Source: Gemmatimonadota bacterium
Lineage (GTDB): Bacteria > Gemmatimonadota > Gemmatimonadetes > Gemmatimonadales > Gemmatimonadaceae
Assembly: GCA_025359135.1 (NCBI GenBank)
Contig: JANYHJ010000042.1
Span: 1 to 32,727 of the forward strand
Direction: 5' to 3'
DNA length: 32,727 bases
The translations under genes were made by a program, and so were the position numbers. The notes beneath the pieces are model-generated. The model ran no database searches. It was not told the DNA's origin and worked only from the letters and a program-made list of their open reading frames with translations. This document shows, piece by piece, positions 31,898-32,727 of this stretch. Every line of letters starts with the position of its first letter. Position 1 is the first letter of the stretch.

Positions 31898-32727
31898 GAG
31901 GCATCTGCGCGCGCGTGAAGAGGAACGCGCACTTCTCGAGCCGCGCCCCCTTGTCGTCGGCCACCGCGTACTCGGCGCCCTCGTAGAGCGATGCCGCGCC
32001 CGTGCGCCCGTCCTTCGCGATCGCGTAGAACTGGAGGCCGAACTTGGGTCGTCCGTTGGCATCGAGCAGCCGCTTCTCGGTCATCGCGATGACGCGCTCG
32101 AGCACCTTGAGGCAGGCCTCCTGCGGAGCGAGCCCGTTGCGCATGTGCTCGACGATGTTGAACGCGCCGCAGACCTTGATGCAGGCCTCGCCGCGCCCCG
32201 TCGCGCCCGCTGCGCCCACGCCGTTGTCGCAGTACTGCCCTGCACCGATCACGGGCGAGTCGCCGATGCGCCCCGGGATCTTCCACGAATAGCCGCTCGT
32301 CGTGGTGCAACTCGCGATGTCACCGTTCGCGGTCACGGCGTTCATGTTGATCGTCCCCGACGTGAACCGGATCTTCACGTCGTCGGTGTGGTCGAGCCAG
32401 AAGTCGTCCGGATTCAGGTTGGCGCGCCAGCGCAGCCAGTTCTGCCGGCTCTTTTCCGTGAGCAGGTTCTGCGGCTTGAATCCCATGCGCAGCGCGAACT
32501 TCTTCGCCCCCTCGCCCACGAGCATGATGTGGTCGGTGTAGTCCATCACCGCCTTGGCCACGAGGCTCGGCGTCGCGATCTCCTCGAGGGCCGACACCGA
32601 ACCCGCACGCTTGCTCGGGCCGTGCATCACGCTCGCGTCGAGCTGCACGACCCCTTCTTCATTGGGTAGGCCGCCCAACCCCACCGAGTCGTTCTCGGGG
32701 TCCAGCTCCTCGATGTTGACGCCGGCG
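31884..32727 (-). CDS. N4-(beta-N-acetylglucosaminyl)-L-asparaginase-like Ntn hydrolase (N-terminus outside window)
   Basis: 280 residues are visible; the frame is still open at the window edge (AGVNIEELDPENDSVG), so the true start lies beyond 32727. The family segments are clear: GLGGLPNEEGVVQLDASVM, KAGSV-type ALEEIATPSLVAKAVMDYTDH, then SGTINMNAV with the nucleophile Thr exposed by autocleavage, and KIPGRIGDSPVIGAGQYCDN with the substrate-binding Arg and Asp. The enzyme cleaves the GlcNAc-Asn link or related isoaspartyl bonds. It is a minus-strand neighbour and overlaps the K+ channel start. Confidence 0.9.
   Translation of the reverse strand, partial: AGVNIEELDPENDSVGLGGLPNEEGVVQLDASVMHGPSKRAGSVSALEEIATPSLVAKAVMDYTDHIMLVGEGAKKFALRMGFKPQNLLTEKSRQNWLRWRANLNPDDFWLDHTDDVKIRFTSGTINMNAVTANGDIASCTTTSGYSWKIPGRIGDSPVIGAGQYCDNGVGAAGATGRGEACIKVCGAFNIVEHMRNGLAPQEACLKVLERVIAMTEKRLLDANGRPKFGLQFYAIAKDGRTGAASLYEGAEYAVADDKGARLEKCAFLFTRAQMPRGAW

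Overview
The window looks like chromosomal DNA of a high-GC, Gram-negative soil or sediment bacterium. Paired exported HEAT-repeat proteins with recurring F-W-x-G-Q signatures, a DUF885 protein, lipoprotein signals and RND/TolC systems fit Gemmatimonadota best. This assignment is an inference from gene content; there is no rRNA or other marker to settle it. No tRNA, rRNA, CRISPR array, transposase or integrase was seen.

Left core (1-11824): the tail of an unidentified gene; two translationally coupled HEAT-repeat secreted proteins; a convergent S8 protease lipoprotein with three PKD-like domains; a MerB-like (organomercurial lyase family) gene whose reading frame contains one TGA at the position of a catalytic cysteine, followed by a SECIS-like hairpin; a DUF885 metallopeptidase-like gene coupled to it; a PilZ protein; a DUF4286 protein; leuS; and a membrane methyl-accepting chemotaxis protein (MCP).

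Metal-resistance block (about 11825-27971): a minus-strand tolC-like/multicopper oxidase operon diverges from a plus-strand run of blaI-like repressor, M56 metallopeptidase, NTF2-like protein, copC, copD, a CPH-type (CopB-like) P1B ATPase and a small Cys-rich exported protein. A second plus-strand operon follows, encoding a complete CzcCBA-type RND efflux system. Together these would oxidise, bind and export copper and related metals across both membranes. The block sits just after the MCP stop codon. Its right end carries a second, diverged 102-bp copy of the MCP 3' end, fused in frame to a truncated alpha/beta-hydrolase gene, and a frameshifted scrap of a P-type ATPase. This looks like an inserted or recombined genomic island.

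Right core (28074-32727): a TetR regulator and a MOSC protein whose promoters carry matching operator-like sites, then a minus-strand set comprising an M23 peptidase, a K+ channel with RCK domain and an N-terminally incomplete glycosylasparaginase.

The strongest candidate for new biology is the 4634-5293 gene, a probable selenocysteine-containing MerB-family enzyme that a standard gene caller would split at the TGA. The second is the MCP-tail-flanked metal island.
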